Source of the DNA: Streptosporangiaceae bacterium
GTDB lineage: Bacteria > Actinomycetota > Actinomycetes > Streptosporangiales > Streptosporangiaceae
Assembly (NCBI GenBank): GCA_025964695.1
Contig: JAOPYK010000141.1
Location: 1-42,082, forward strand
DNA: 42,082 nucleotides
Direction of reading: 5' to 3'
The first letter of the stretch is position 1, and the number at the start of each line of letters is the position of its first letter. The notes under the pieces are model-generated. The model made no database searches. It had not been told where the DNA came from and was given only the letters and a program-made list of their open reading frames with translations. Of the stretch, positions 35,036-42,082 are shown piece after piece. The translations under genes and the position numbers were made by a program.

Positions 35036-36736
35036 TCAGTAGGAGAGGCCGCGGCCGAACGGGTAGGTCCGCGACACCGCGACCGGCAGCTTCCCCGTGG
35101 GCCGGACCTTCCCGGTCAGGACTCTGGCCAGCGCTTCAACTGCCGCGTCCCCGGTGGAGTAGGTGGCGAGGGCGGCCGCGGCGTGCCTGGTGTGGCCCAG
35201 GTCGTACGGGCGGCCCAGCGCCACCACGATGACCGGCCGCCCACGCAGCCCGTGCACCTGGGAGGCCGTCGCGGTGCCCGCGTTGAGCGTGGTCAGCACG
35301 GTGGCGTCAGCATCCCTTGCCGAATGTACGACCCGTACGCCCTGGCGGCGCAGTGCGGCGGCCACCCGGGCGCTCTCCACCCCGGTCACCCGGATCCGCT
35401 TTCCGCCGTGCAGGGGCAGCACCCCGTCGTTCTCGACCAGGGTGATCGCGTGCTCGGCGGTGCTTCTGGCGACGGCCCGGTGCGCGGGCGAACCGATGAT
35501 CTTTTCGGCGGCGGAGGGGTCGGCGCGGCGGCCGGCGAACAGGCCCCGTATCTCCTTCAGCCGCACGATCCGGCTCACCGCGTCATTCAGCCGGGCCTGC
35601 GAGATGGTCCCCTCGTGGACCGCGCGGAGCACGGCGCGGTAGGCGAGGGGCAGACTCGGCGGCATCAGAAGCTGGTCGGCGCCCGCCGCGACGGCCCGTA
35701 CCGGTACCTCGGCGGGGCCGTACCTCACCCGGGGCCCGGCCATCGACAGCGAGTCGGTGATGATCACGCCCTGGAAGCCCAGCCTGCCGCGCAGCAGCCC
35801 GGTCAGCACCGCGGCGGACAGGGTGGCCGGGTCACCGGAGCGGTCGAGCCCGGGCACCACGATGTGCGCCGTCATGATCGCGTCCACCTGATGGGCGATC
35901 GCCGCGGCGAACGGAGGCGCGTCCAGCCTGGCCCACCGTCGCCGCGAGTGTTCGATCACCGGCAGCCCGGTGTGGCTGTCGGTGGCCGTGTCGCCATGGC
36001 CCGGGAAATGCTTGGCGGTCGCGGCCACCCCCGCCGCCTGGTAGCCGTCGACGGCCGCGGCGATCATCCGGGCCGTCAGTGCGGGGTCGGAGCCGAAGGA
36101 GCGCAGCCCGATCACCGGGTTGTCCGGATTGACGTTGACGTCGGCCACCGGTGCGTAGTTCTGGTTGATGCCGACCGCCCGCAGCTCGGTGCCGGTGATC
36201 CGGGCGGCGGCCCGGGCCACCTCGGGCCGCCTGGAGGCGCCGAGCGCCATGTTGCCCGGGAAGGCTGTGAGGTAGGGCAGCCGGGAGACCTGGCCCTGCT
36301 CCTCGTCGACGCCGAGCAGCAGCGGCACCCGGGCGGCATCCTGCAGCGCGTTGGACAGCCGTGCCGTCTGCCCCGGGGTACGGGTGTTGCGCGGGAAGTA
36401 GATGAACCCGCCGACGTGGTAATGCTTGATCATCGAGAGCGCCTCGGACCGGCCGGAGAGCGCCGGGACGAACAGCTGCCCGACCTTCTCCTCCGGGCTC
36501 ATGGCGGCGACGAACCCCCGGATCCAGGAGTTCCGCGGAATGGCGGAGCCTCCCGGATCCGGGGAATTCTGTTGTTGTCGCACCGAGTCCCGGGTCGTGG
36601 TCGCGGCCTGAGGTACGGCCTGGTCGCCGCCACAGCCCCCCAGCGACGCGATGAGCAGCGGCATGGCCAGCGGAACGGCGAGCGGAACGGTCAGGACTGC
36701 GGCCGGCCCGCAAGGCGCTCGAAGGTGACGCACCAT
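35036..36736 (-). CDS. nagZ: NagZ-type beta-N-acetylglucosaminidase lipoprotein (GH3)
   Basis: 566 residues. Signal peptide with lipobox LGGC (Cys35), so it is probably tethered outside the membrane. GH3 barrel (about 70-400) with KHFPGHGDTATDSH (242-255), where the Asp253-x-His255 dyad acts as acid/base in NagZ, and ITDSLSMAG with nucleophile Asp328. A C-terminal alpha/beta domain (about 420-566) resembles that of the two-domain Bacillus subtilis NagZ. It removes GlcNAc from muropeptide fragments. The adjacent kinase, MurR-like regulator and MurQ make a wall-recycling cluster much like the Bacillus one. Confidence 0.9.
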   Translation of the reverse strand: MVRHLRAPCGPAAVLTVPLAVPLAMPLLIASLGGCGGDQAVPQAATTTRDSVRQQQNSPDPGGSAIPRNSWIRGFVAAMSPEEKVGQLFVPALSGRSEALSMIKHYHVGGFIYFPRNTRTPGQTARLSNALQDAARVPLLLGVDEEQGQVSRLPYLTAFPGNMALGASRRPEVARAAARITGTELRAVGINQNYAPVADVNVNPDNPVIGLRSFGSDPALTARMIAAAVDGYQAAGVAATAKHFPGHGDTATDSHTGLPVIEHSRRRWARLDAPPFAAAIAHQVDAIMTAHIVVPGLDRSGDPATLSAAVLTGLLRGRLGFQGVIITDSLSMAGPRVRYGPAEVPVRAVAAGADQLLMPPSLPLAYRAVLRAVHEGTISQARLNDAVSRIVRLKEIRGLFAGRRADPSAAEKIIGSPAHRAVARSTAEHAITLVENDGVLPLHGGKRIRVTGVESARVAAALRRQGVRVVHSARDADATVLTTLNAGTATASQVHGLRGRPVIVVALGRPYDLGHTRHAAAALATYSTGDAAVEALARVLTGKVRPTGKLPVAVSRTYPFGRGLSY

Positions 36737-36778
36737 GACCAGGCCCCCCGACGTGGTCGTTCTGCGGATTCGGTGAAC

Positions 36779-37870
36779 TTAACACCGGAGGGGCGCGGGT
36801 GGGGGGAGGCCGAGATGGCGTAGCGCCATTCCGGCCGCGCCCGCCGCTCCGTCGCCCGCCGGAGTCGGGTCGTTGGCGAACCTCTCGCGCAGACCTCTGC
36901 GCACCGCGTCGGCGACCGGTCCGTTGCTGAGCACCGATCCGGCCATGACCACCGGGGCGGAGACATCGGCGGCGGACCGCACCGCGTCCACGTCCAGCAG
37001 GAGCCATTCGGCGGCCTCGTCGGCGATGCGGCGGGCCACCGAGTCCCCGGCCATCGCCGCCGCGGAGACCACCGGCCCGAGCTTGCCCAGTGCGGCGGGC
37101 GGCGCCCCGTACACCTCCTTGATGATCGCCTGGGCGAGGGCGCTCCCGGCCTGACCGGGCGGCTCGGTCCTGGTCACCGTGGCCGTGGCGGTGGCCATGG
37201 CGGTCGCGGTGGCCGTCGCCGTCCCGCCGTGGCGGGATGGCGGGGGTGGCTCCGGGACGGCGTGGGCGGGGAGGATCTCCTGCACGAACTGGTGGCCGAG
37301 CAGGGCCCGGGGCACCGACTCGGCCAGGATCGTCGGCCGGCCGCGTCCGTCGAAGGCGGCGAGGGCCGCCCGGACCGCCTCCTTTCCGATCCAGACGGCG
37401 GAGCCTTCGTCGCCGACCAGCCACCCGTAGCCGTCGGCCCGGCGTACGATGGTGCCGTCGTCGATGACGGCGGCGCCCGCACCGGTGCCGGCGAAGACGA
37501 CGATGCCGGCCGGAGCCGTGGTGCCCGCGGCGAAGGCCACCGCGATGTCGGTGACCACGGTGGGTACTCCGGCCAGCCCGCAGGCCTGCCAGGCGGTGGC
37601 CGCCGCGCGTACGGCGGCGGATCTGCCCGCCGAGCCGGCTCCGGCGATGCCGAAGACGCCACGGAGGACGAGGTAGGGATCGAGGTCGCCCAGCGCGGCG
37701 CGCAGGGCGGTGGTGAGTGAGGAAGCGGTGTCGCCGCCGGAGTTGCGGTTGGCGCCGGGCGCCGTTCCGGATCCGACGACGGCTCCGCTCAGAGTCATGG
37801 TTACGCAGCGGGTCTTCGTGCCACCCGCATCGACGCCGACCACGTACGGACCGGCCAAATGGGTCAACAC
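36779..37870 (-). CDS. BadF/BadG-family N-acetylglucosamine/N-acetylmuramic acid kinase
   Basis: 363 residues. ASKHA-fold sugar kinase: phosphate 1 loop VDAGGTKT (13-20), GIAGAGSAGR, VVTDIAVAFAAG with the catalytic-type Asp, FAGTGAGAAV, GWLVGDEGSAVWIG, and VVMAGSVLSNGPVADAV near the end. Members phosphorylate GlcNAc; the clostridial MurK also takes MurNAc. With murQ next door, MurNAc-6P is a likely product here (inference). Residues about 205-240 are an odd Pro- then Thr/Ala-repeat insertion between two helices. No Shine-Dalgarno precedes GTG 37870; TACGGT six bases upstream suggests a leaderless message. Confidence 0.88.
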   Translation of the reverse strand: MLTHLAGPYVVGVDAGGTKTRCVTMTLSGAVVGSGTAPGANRNSGGDTASSLTTALRAALGDLDPYLVLRGVFGIAGAGSAGRSAAVRAAATAWQACGLAGVPTVVTDIAVAFAAGTTAPAGIVVFAGTGAGAAVIDDGTIVRRADGYGWLVGDEGSAVWIGKEAVRAALAAFDGRGRPTILAESVPRALLGHQFVQEILPAHAVPEPPPPSRHGGTATATATAMATATATVTRTEPPGQAGSALAQAIIKEVYGAPPAALGKLGPVVSAAAMAGDSVARRIADEAAEWLLLDVDAVRSAADVSAPVVMAGSVLSNGPVADAVRRGLRERFANDPTPAGDGAAGAAGMALRHLGLPPPAPLRC

Positions 37871-37894
37871 AGCGTGACCGTAGTCCTTTCGGCA

Positions 37895-37927
37895 TTGACG
37901 GGATATTCGGCTTGTAAGAAACTTTCT
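37895..37927 (+). promoter_or_regulatory. Promoter and palindrome upstream of the rpiR/murR gene
   Basis: TTGACG (37895-37900) is a good -35. The -10 region about 17-18 bases on (37918-37924, GAAACTT) overlaps the palindrome AGAAA-C-TTTCT (37917-37927). The predicted start is at or next to ATG 37931, which lacks a ribosome binding site, so the mRNA is probably leaderless. The palindrome is a candidate RpiR-family autoregulatory site and lies between the divergent kinase and regulator. Confidence 0.5.
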
Positions 37928-37930
37928 GTC

Positions 37931-38902
37931 ATGAGGAAAACCGCCGGACAGGACGCCATCGGCGCAGCGTCAACGGACACTGAGACCGACAGCAGGACTG
38001 CGGACACGCAGGGGGGCGCACCACCGCTCAGCACGGTCGTGCGCGTCCGTTCCCTGCTCCCTTCGCTGCCCCCTGCGGAGCGCCGCGTGGCTCAACGGGT
38101 CATCGATGACCCTGAAGGCGTAGCCAACTCCACCATCACGGAGCTCGCACAGGCCTGTGGCACATCTGAGACCACGGTCATCAGGTTCTGCCGGGCCATC
38201 GGCTTCAGCGGATACCCGGAGCTGCGGCTCACCCTTGCGACCGAGGCGGGGCGGGCTCAGACGGCTCTGGGCGGCCGCGTCGTCGGCAGCGACATCGGAC
38301 CGGAGGACACTCTGCAGTTGGTGGTCGAGAAGGTCACCTACGCCGACGCGCGGGCCGTGGAGGAGACCGCGGCCCAGCTCGACATCGAGGCCCTCGGCCA
38401 GGTGGTGGACACGATCGTGGGCGCCCGACGCGTCGATGTCTACGGGGTGGGCGCCAGTGCCTTCGTGGCGCTGGACTTCCAGCAGAAGCTGCACCGCATC
38501 GGCCGTACGTGCTTCGCCTGGTCAGACGCCCACATCATGCTGACCAGCGCGGCGGTTCTGGAGAAGGGCGACGTCGCGGTCGGCATCTCGCACACCGGGG
38601 CCACCGCCGACACCATCGACGCGCTCGCGGTGGCCCACAAGCGCGGCGCCACCACGGTCGCGCTGACCAACTTCCCGAGGTCACCGATCGCGGAGGTGGC
38701 CGACCATGTGCTGACCACCGCCGCCCGGGAGACCACCTTCCGTTCCGGGGCCACCGCCAGCAGGCTCGCTCAGCTGACCGTCATCGACTGTGTGTTCGTC
38801 GGGGTGGCCCAGCAGACCTACAAGCCGACCCGGGAGGCTCTCGAATCCACGTTCGAGGCGGTGCGGAGTCGCCGCGTACGGCAGGAGCGGAAACGGCGAT
38901 GA
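37931..38902 (+). CDS. MurR/RpiR family transcriptional regulator
   Basis: 323 residues. A hydrophilic N-terminal extension of about 35 residues precedes the RpiR-type helix-turn-helix (about 40-110; TITELAQACGTSETTVIRFC). The C-terminal SIS domain (about 150-290) has VDVYGVGASAFVALDFQQKL and VGISHTGATADTIDA, which bind a phosphosugar. The best ligand guess is MurNAc-6P or GlcNAc-6P because murQ overlaps its stop (ATGA). Repressor or activator role cannot be told from sequence. Confidence 0.93.
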   Translation: MRKTAGQDAIGAASTDTETDSRTADTQGGAPPLSTVVRVRSLLPSLPPAERRVAQRVIDDPEGVANSTITELAQACGTSETTVIRFCRAIGFSGYPELRLTLATEAGRAQTALGGRVVGSDIGPEDTLQLVVEKVTYADARAVEETAAQLDIEALGQVVDTIVGARRVDVYGVGASAFVALDFQQKLHRIGRTCFAWSDAHIMLTSAAVLEKGDVAVGISHTGATADTIDALAVAHKRGATTVALTNFPRSPIAEVADHVLTTAARETTFRSGATASRLAQLTVIDCVFVGVAQQTYKPTREALESTFEAVRSRRVRQERKRR

Positions 38903-39798
38903 CGATGCCGTTGAGCGATCTCCCCACGGAGGAGCGAAATCCGCGGACCCTCGAGGTCGACACCATGCCGACCCTGGAGGTTCTGCGGCTCATCAACGCC
39001 GAGGACGAACTCGTGGCCGCGGCGGTCGCCGAAGTGCTGCCACAGGTCGCTCAGGTCGTCGACCAGGCGGTGGACGCCCTCCGCAGAGGTGGACGGGTGC
39101 ACTATTTCGGGGCCGGCACGTCCGGGCGGCTCGCCGTTCTCGACGCCGCCGAGCTGCCGCCGACGTACGGAATCGATCGTGGCTCCATCGTGGCGCACAA
39201 CGCGGGCGGGCTGGGTGCGCTCTACCAGTCGATGGAGGACGTCGAGGACGACCCCGAGCTCGGTTCCCGCGACGCCGGCTCCGTGCGCTCCGGTGACGTA
39301 GTGATCGGCATCGCGGCCAGCGGGCGCACTCCGTACGTGGTCGGAGCGCTCCGGGCGGCGGCCAGGACCGGCGCGTACACCGCGTTGATCAGCGCCAATC
39401 CGAGCGCCTCCTTCGGCAACGAGGTGGACGTGCACATCGGTCTGGCCACCGGGCCGGAGGTGATCAGTGGCTCGACGCGGATGAAGGCGGGCACCGCGAC
39501 CAAGCTGGTGCTCAACGCGTTCTCGACCACCGTGATGGTCCGGATGGGACGTACCTACTCGAACCTCATGGTCAGCGTGAACGCGCTCAACGGCAAGCTG
39601 CGGCGGCGTCTGGTCCGCATCCTCAGTGAGGCCACCGACCTGGACACCGCGACCTGCGAGGAGGCACTGGCCGAGGCGGCCGGCGACACCCGGGTGGCAC
39701 TGGTCGCCCTGCTCTGCGAGGTGCCGGCCGCGCACGCCGCCGCGGCCCTGCAGGCCAGCGGAGGCGCGGTGCGTGAGGCGGTGGCCCAGCTCAGGTGA
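38899..39798 (+). CDS. murQ: N-acetylmuramic acid 6-phosphate etherase
   Basis: 299 residues. Cleaves the lactyl ether of MurNAc-6P, giving GlcNAc-6P and D-lactate. Signature sequences: YFGAGTSGRLAVLDAAELPPT with the catalytic Glu85, SMEDVEDDPELG, IGIAASGRTPYVVGAL, and ATGPEVISGSTRMKAGTATKLVLN. Its ATG overlaps the regulator's TGA, and GCAGGAG lies 11-12 bases upstream. Product GlcNAc-6P is the substrate of NagA encoded 9 kb upstream in the same island. Confidence 0.96.
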   Translation: MTMPLSDLPTEERNPRTLEVDTMPTLEVLRLINAEDELVAAAVAEVLPQVAQVVDQAVDALRRGGRVHYFGAGTSGRLAVLDAAELPPTYGIDRGSIVAHNAGGLGALYQSMEDVEDDPELGSRDAGSVRSGDVVIGIAASGRTPYVVGALRAAARTGAYTALISANPSASFGNEVDVHIGLATGPEVISGSTRMKAGTATKLVLNAFSTTVMVRMGRTYSNLMVSVNALNGKLRRRLVRILSEATDLDTATCEEALAEAAGDTRVALVALLCEVPAAHAAAALQASGGAVREAVAQLR

Positions 39799-39814
39799 GA
39801 CGGGTGAGATCGGC

Positions 39815-40014
39815 TCAGCCGTCCGGGAGGAAGAAGTTCCACAGGCTGCGCGTGCTTCGGCCTTGAGTTCCTCGACGATCGGCGGCAGGGCGTGGGGGTC
39901 GTTCGCCTTCCGCCACGCGGCGTACTCGGCTTCCGCCGGGTAGACCCGCTCGTCCATGAACCGCTGCAGCTCCGCCTGGTACTCGCGTGCCTTGGGGCTC
40001 TATTCGAAGTCCAT
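39815..40014 (-). pseudogene. Acyl-CoA dehydrogenase N-terminal remnant
   Basis: From ATG 40014 the minus strand reads MDFE, then a TAG at codon 5, then SPKAREYQAELQRFMDERVYP and PAEAEYAAWRKANDP, then PPIVEELKAEAR. After a one-base frameshift it continues RSLWNFFLPD and a stop at 39815. This is the characteristic start of actinobacterial FadE-type acyl-CoA dehydrogenases (about 400 residues), so only about 65 codons remain. Three lesions (nonsense, frameshift, truncation) make it a clear pseudogene. It lies between convergent murQ and the divergent HAD gene. Confidence 0.85.
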
Positions 40015-40114
40015 GCTCGCCAGTGTGGCAGAACGGCGTTCGGTTTCGCGGCGGGGCCCGGTACGATCCTGGGGGCGCGCCTTTGGGGGTCGCCGAGGGC
40101 GCGGGAGAAGAGTC

Positions 40115-40771
40115 GTGCAGATGGTACGTGGTGTGATCACAGACTGGGGTGGCGTGCTCACCTCGCCGCTCATCGACGCCATCTCCTCGTGGGTCACCGC
40201 CGAACGGCTGGACTCCGGGCACTACCGCCAGGTCATGCGCACCTGGGTGACCGAGGCCTACGCCGGCACCGGGACCAATCCCATCCACGGACTGGAGGAC
40301 GGGTCGCTGGATCCGGCGGAGTTCGAGCGGCTGCTCGCCGCCGAACTGCGCACCGTCGACGGCGGCCCAGTGCCCGCCGAGGGACTGCTGAACCGCATGT
40401 TCCTGGCCTTCCTGCCGGTCGAGCCGATGTACGACGCGCTGCGCGCGGTGCGGGCCCAGGGGGTGCGTACGGCCCTGCTTTCCAACTCCTGGGGCAACAC
40501 CTATCCGCGGGAGCTGTGGGCGGAGCTGTTCGACGCCGTCGTGATCTCCGGTGAGGTCGGCCTGCGCAAGCCGGATGAGGCGATCTTCAGGCATGTGCTG
40601 GACACTCTGGGCCTGCCGGCGGCCGAGTGCGTCTTCATCGACGACATCGACCACAATGTGCGTGCCGCCGAGGCCCTCGGCATGGTCGGCCTGCACCACA
40701 CCGACGTCCTGGCCACCGTGACCAGGCTCGAGGAGCTGCTCGGCGTTCCGCTGTCGGGCTCGGGGGCTTAA
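40115..40771 (+). CDS. HAD-superfamily hydrolase (subfamily IA)
   Basis: 218 residues. Motif I is ITDWGGVLTSP: nucleophile Asp present, while the usual second Asp is Gly, as in the HAD group related to the N-terminal phosphatase of soluble epoxide hydrolase. Motif II LLSNSW, motif III Lys in GLRKPDEAIF, motif IV VFIDDIDHNVRAA. Cap helices lie at about 20-85. A small-molecule phosphatase or dehalogenase; substrate unknown. GGAGAAG at 40104-40110 fits GTG 40115; ATG 40121 is an alternative start two codons on. Confidence 0.9.
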   Translation: MQMVRGVITDWGGVLTSPLIDAISSWVTAERLDSGHYRQVMRTWVTEAYAGTGTNPIHGLEDGSLDPAEFERLLAAELRTVDGGPVPAEGLLNRMFLAFLPVEPMYDALRAVRAQGVRTALLSNSWGNTYPRELWAELFDAVVISGEVGLRKPDEAIFRHVLDTLGLPAAECVFIDDIDHNVRAAEALGMVGLHHTDVLATVTRLEELLGVPLSGSGA

Positions 40772-40880
40772 CTCCGGACTTGGGACGTATGTGGCGTAGG
40801 ACGCCGCACGCTGCCAATGGTGCGACACTGAATCCCGCGACCCGCCACCTTTTCGCCTTGCTCCAAGATCCGGGACTGAC

Positions 40881-41393
40881 ATGCGCGTCTATCTGCCGTC
40901 CACCCTCCCCGCACTGGCCGCCGCACTGGCCGATGGAGAGGTCGGTCCCGTGCCGCTCGCCGCGTACGCCGTCACCCCCGCCCTGCGCGAGTGGTATTCC
41001 GACGGAGATCTGGAGGAGCTCGAGTACGCGGCCATGGCCGCGGCGGCCCGGGCCTCGCTGCGGCTGCTCGCCGAGGCGCCCGACGCCCCGCCGCGCAGGG
41101 TCGTGCTGGCCGCCGAGCTGCCCGACGAGATGGTGTCGTACGAGCCCGGTGACGCGGCCATGGCCGCGGAGGGAGAGCGCGCCCTGGTCCGGCTCGGCGT
41201 GCCGGTCCCGCTGGAGAAGATCGCCTCCGGCCATGTCGACGACGTGGTCGCCAGCCCTGCCGTCCGGGCCGCACTGGCGGCGCTCCCGGCCGTCGACGCA
41301 GGTGACGAGGACGCCCGTTTCGTCGTCGACGGCGCCGAGGGCAACGAGCTCATGTGGTACGCCGTGCAGGAACTTCCCTACCTGTTCACCTAG
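40881..41393 (+). CDS. Conserved actinobacterial protein (DUF6912-like)
   Basis: 170 residues, starting MRVYLPSTLPALAAAL and containing YAVTPALREWYSDGDLEELEYAAMAAAARASLRLLA as a helical block. A beta strand RVVLAAELPD follows, and the end is ELMWYAVQELPYLF. This matches the pattern of the uncharacterised DUF6912 family as I remember it. It is soluble and acidic, with no catalytic motif. It stands alone between the HAD gene and pruA, and no clear ribosome binding site precedes the ATG. Confidence 0.72.
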   Translation: MRVYLPSTLPALAAALADGEVGPVPLAAYAVTPALREWYSDGDLEELEYAAMAAAARASLRLLAEAPDAPPRRVVLAAELPDEMVSYEPGDAAMAAEGERALVRLGVPVPLEKIASGHVDDVVASPAVRAALAALPAVDAGDEDARFVVDGAEGNELMWYAVQELPYLFT

Positions 41394-41526
41394 CCCTGCT
41401 CTCCCAGCTCCTCCATAATCCGGGCCTTCCATAACCGCAGCTCAGGACCGGTTCGCGGGCATGGTCGAAGCATGCGACGATGCGTGCATATCGACAGAGA
41501 CGTCGACTTCATGGGGAGCATGCAGG

Positions 41527-42082
41527 ATGGACGGCGTGACCAACGTGCCCGGACCGGTGAATGAACTGGTCAAGTCCTACGCACCGGGCAGCCAAGAGCG
41601 TGCCGCGCTGGAGGCGAAGATCAAGGAACTGGGCGGGCAGCAGATCCCGCTCACCATGACGATCGGGGGCGAGCAACGGCCGGGAGCCGGCTCACCCACC
41701 GACGTCGTGGAGCCGCACAACCACCGGCACACGCTGGGGCAGCTGAACAACGCCACGGACGCCGACGTCCGGGCCGCGATCGAGGCCGCCCGTCAGGCCG
41801 CCCCCGGCTGGCGCGCGCTGTCCTTCGACGACCGGGCCGCGATCTTCATCAAGGCCGCCGAACTGCTGGCCGGCCCCTGGCGGGCGACGATCAACGCGGC
41901 CACGGTGCTCGGCCAGTCCAAGTCGCCCTTCCAGGCCGAGATCGACTCGGCCTGTGAGCTCATCGACTTCTGGCGCTACAACGTGCACTATGCCCGGCAG
42001 TTGCTCACCGAGCAGCCGGGCAGCGCCCCGGGGACCTGGAACCGGCTGGAGTACCGTCCGCTCGAGGGTTTCGTCCTCGCGA
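41527..42082 (+). CDS. pruA: L-glutamate gamma-semialdehyde dehydrogenase (P5C dehydrogenase), 5' part
   Basis: 185 codons visible, cut by the window end. Second step of proline breakdown: oxidises glutamate semialdehyde/P5C to glutamate with NAD. VVEPHNHRHTLGQLNNATDADVRAAIEAA, WRALSFDDRAAIFIKAAELL, and TVLGQSKSPFQAEIDSACEL followed by IDFWRYNVHYARQL and WNRLEYRPLEGFV are characteristic of the group 1 P5CDH family; the catalytic Cys and Glu lie beyond the edge. GGGGAG (41514-41519) is seven bases before the ATG. Confidence 0.95.
   Translation, partial: MDGVTNVPGPVNELVKSYAPGSQERAALEAKIKELGGQQIPLTMTIGGEQRPGAGSPTDVVEPHNHRHTLGQLNNATDADVRAAIEAARQAAPGWRALSFDDRAAIFIKAAELLAGPWRATINAATVLGQSKSPFQAEIDSACELIDFWRYNVHYARQLLTEQPGSAPGTWNRLEYRPLEGFVLA

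Overview
The window is very GC-rich, uses many GTG starts, and carries mtrA-mtrB-lpqB, MoxR/DUF58/DUF4129/DUF4350, a DasR-type GntR regulator and an Rv3235-like gene after secA. This is a high-GC Gram-positive actinomycete chromosome. Gene content and order resemble Streptosporangiaceae (Nonomuraea/Streptosporangium-like) more than Streptomyces; that placement is inference. There is no rRNA, tRNA, IS element, phage gene or CRISPR array. Almost all of it reads as conserved core chromosome. The accessory-looking parts are a TetR/hemerythrin-like module, several minisatellites and one acyl-CoA dehydrogenase remnant.

Layout. 1-4643: a cut-off membrane protein, a MerR regulator, and two adjacent S-adenosylhomocysteine hydrolases of different subtype followed by an unknown protein. 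4917-7031: divergent RDD-domain and SpoIIM-like membrane proteins. 7197-9277: TetR regulator divergent from a small membrane protein and a hemerythrin-like protein, with good operator candidates between them. 9359-14980: a five-gene leftward operon (GPDPase-type membrane protein, DUF4129, DUF4350, MoxR ATPase, DUF58). 15449-22790: mtrA-mtrB-lpqB-comF-hpf and an orphan NarL-type response regulator. 22825-24474: AlkX/YcaQ-like glycosylase and a small HGxxPAAW-type membrane protein on the minus strand. 24702-27518: secA with a textbook terminator. 27724-28527: Rv3235-like protein behind a striking nested inverted-repeat leader.

28781-39798 is an amino-sugar island. It holds a DasR-like regulator, nagA, a double-SIS GlcN6P deaminase/isomerase, ptsH-ptsI, a lipoprotein, NagZ-type GH3 glucosaminidase, a BadF-family amino-sugar kinase, an RpiR/MurR regulator and MurQ etherase. 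Read together: NagZ frees GlcNAc/MurNAc from wall fragments, the kinase phosphorylates them, MurQ turns MurNAc-6P into GlcNAc-6P, NagA deacetylates it, and the SIS enzyme delivers fructose-6P. HPr and EI supply phosphate for PTS uptake. A 22-bp perfect palindrome made of two overlapping dre-like sites sits between the regulator and nagA.

39815-42082: an acyl-CoA dehydrogenase pseudogene, a HAD hydrolase, a DUF6912-like protein and the 5' part of pruA. The observations most worth testing are the three-way-junction-like leader at 28540-28608, the long leader and duplicated start of hpf, the paired DnaA-box-like sites at 19610-19630, the archaeal-type second SAHH, and tandem repeats that multiply stop codons at two gene ends.
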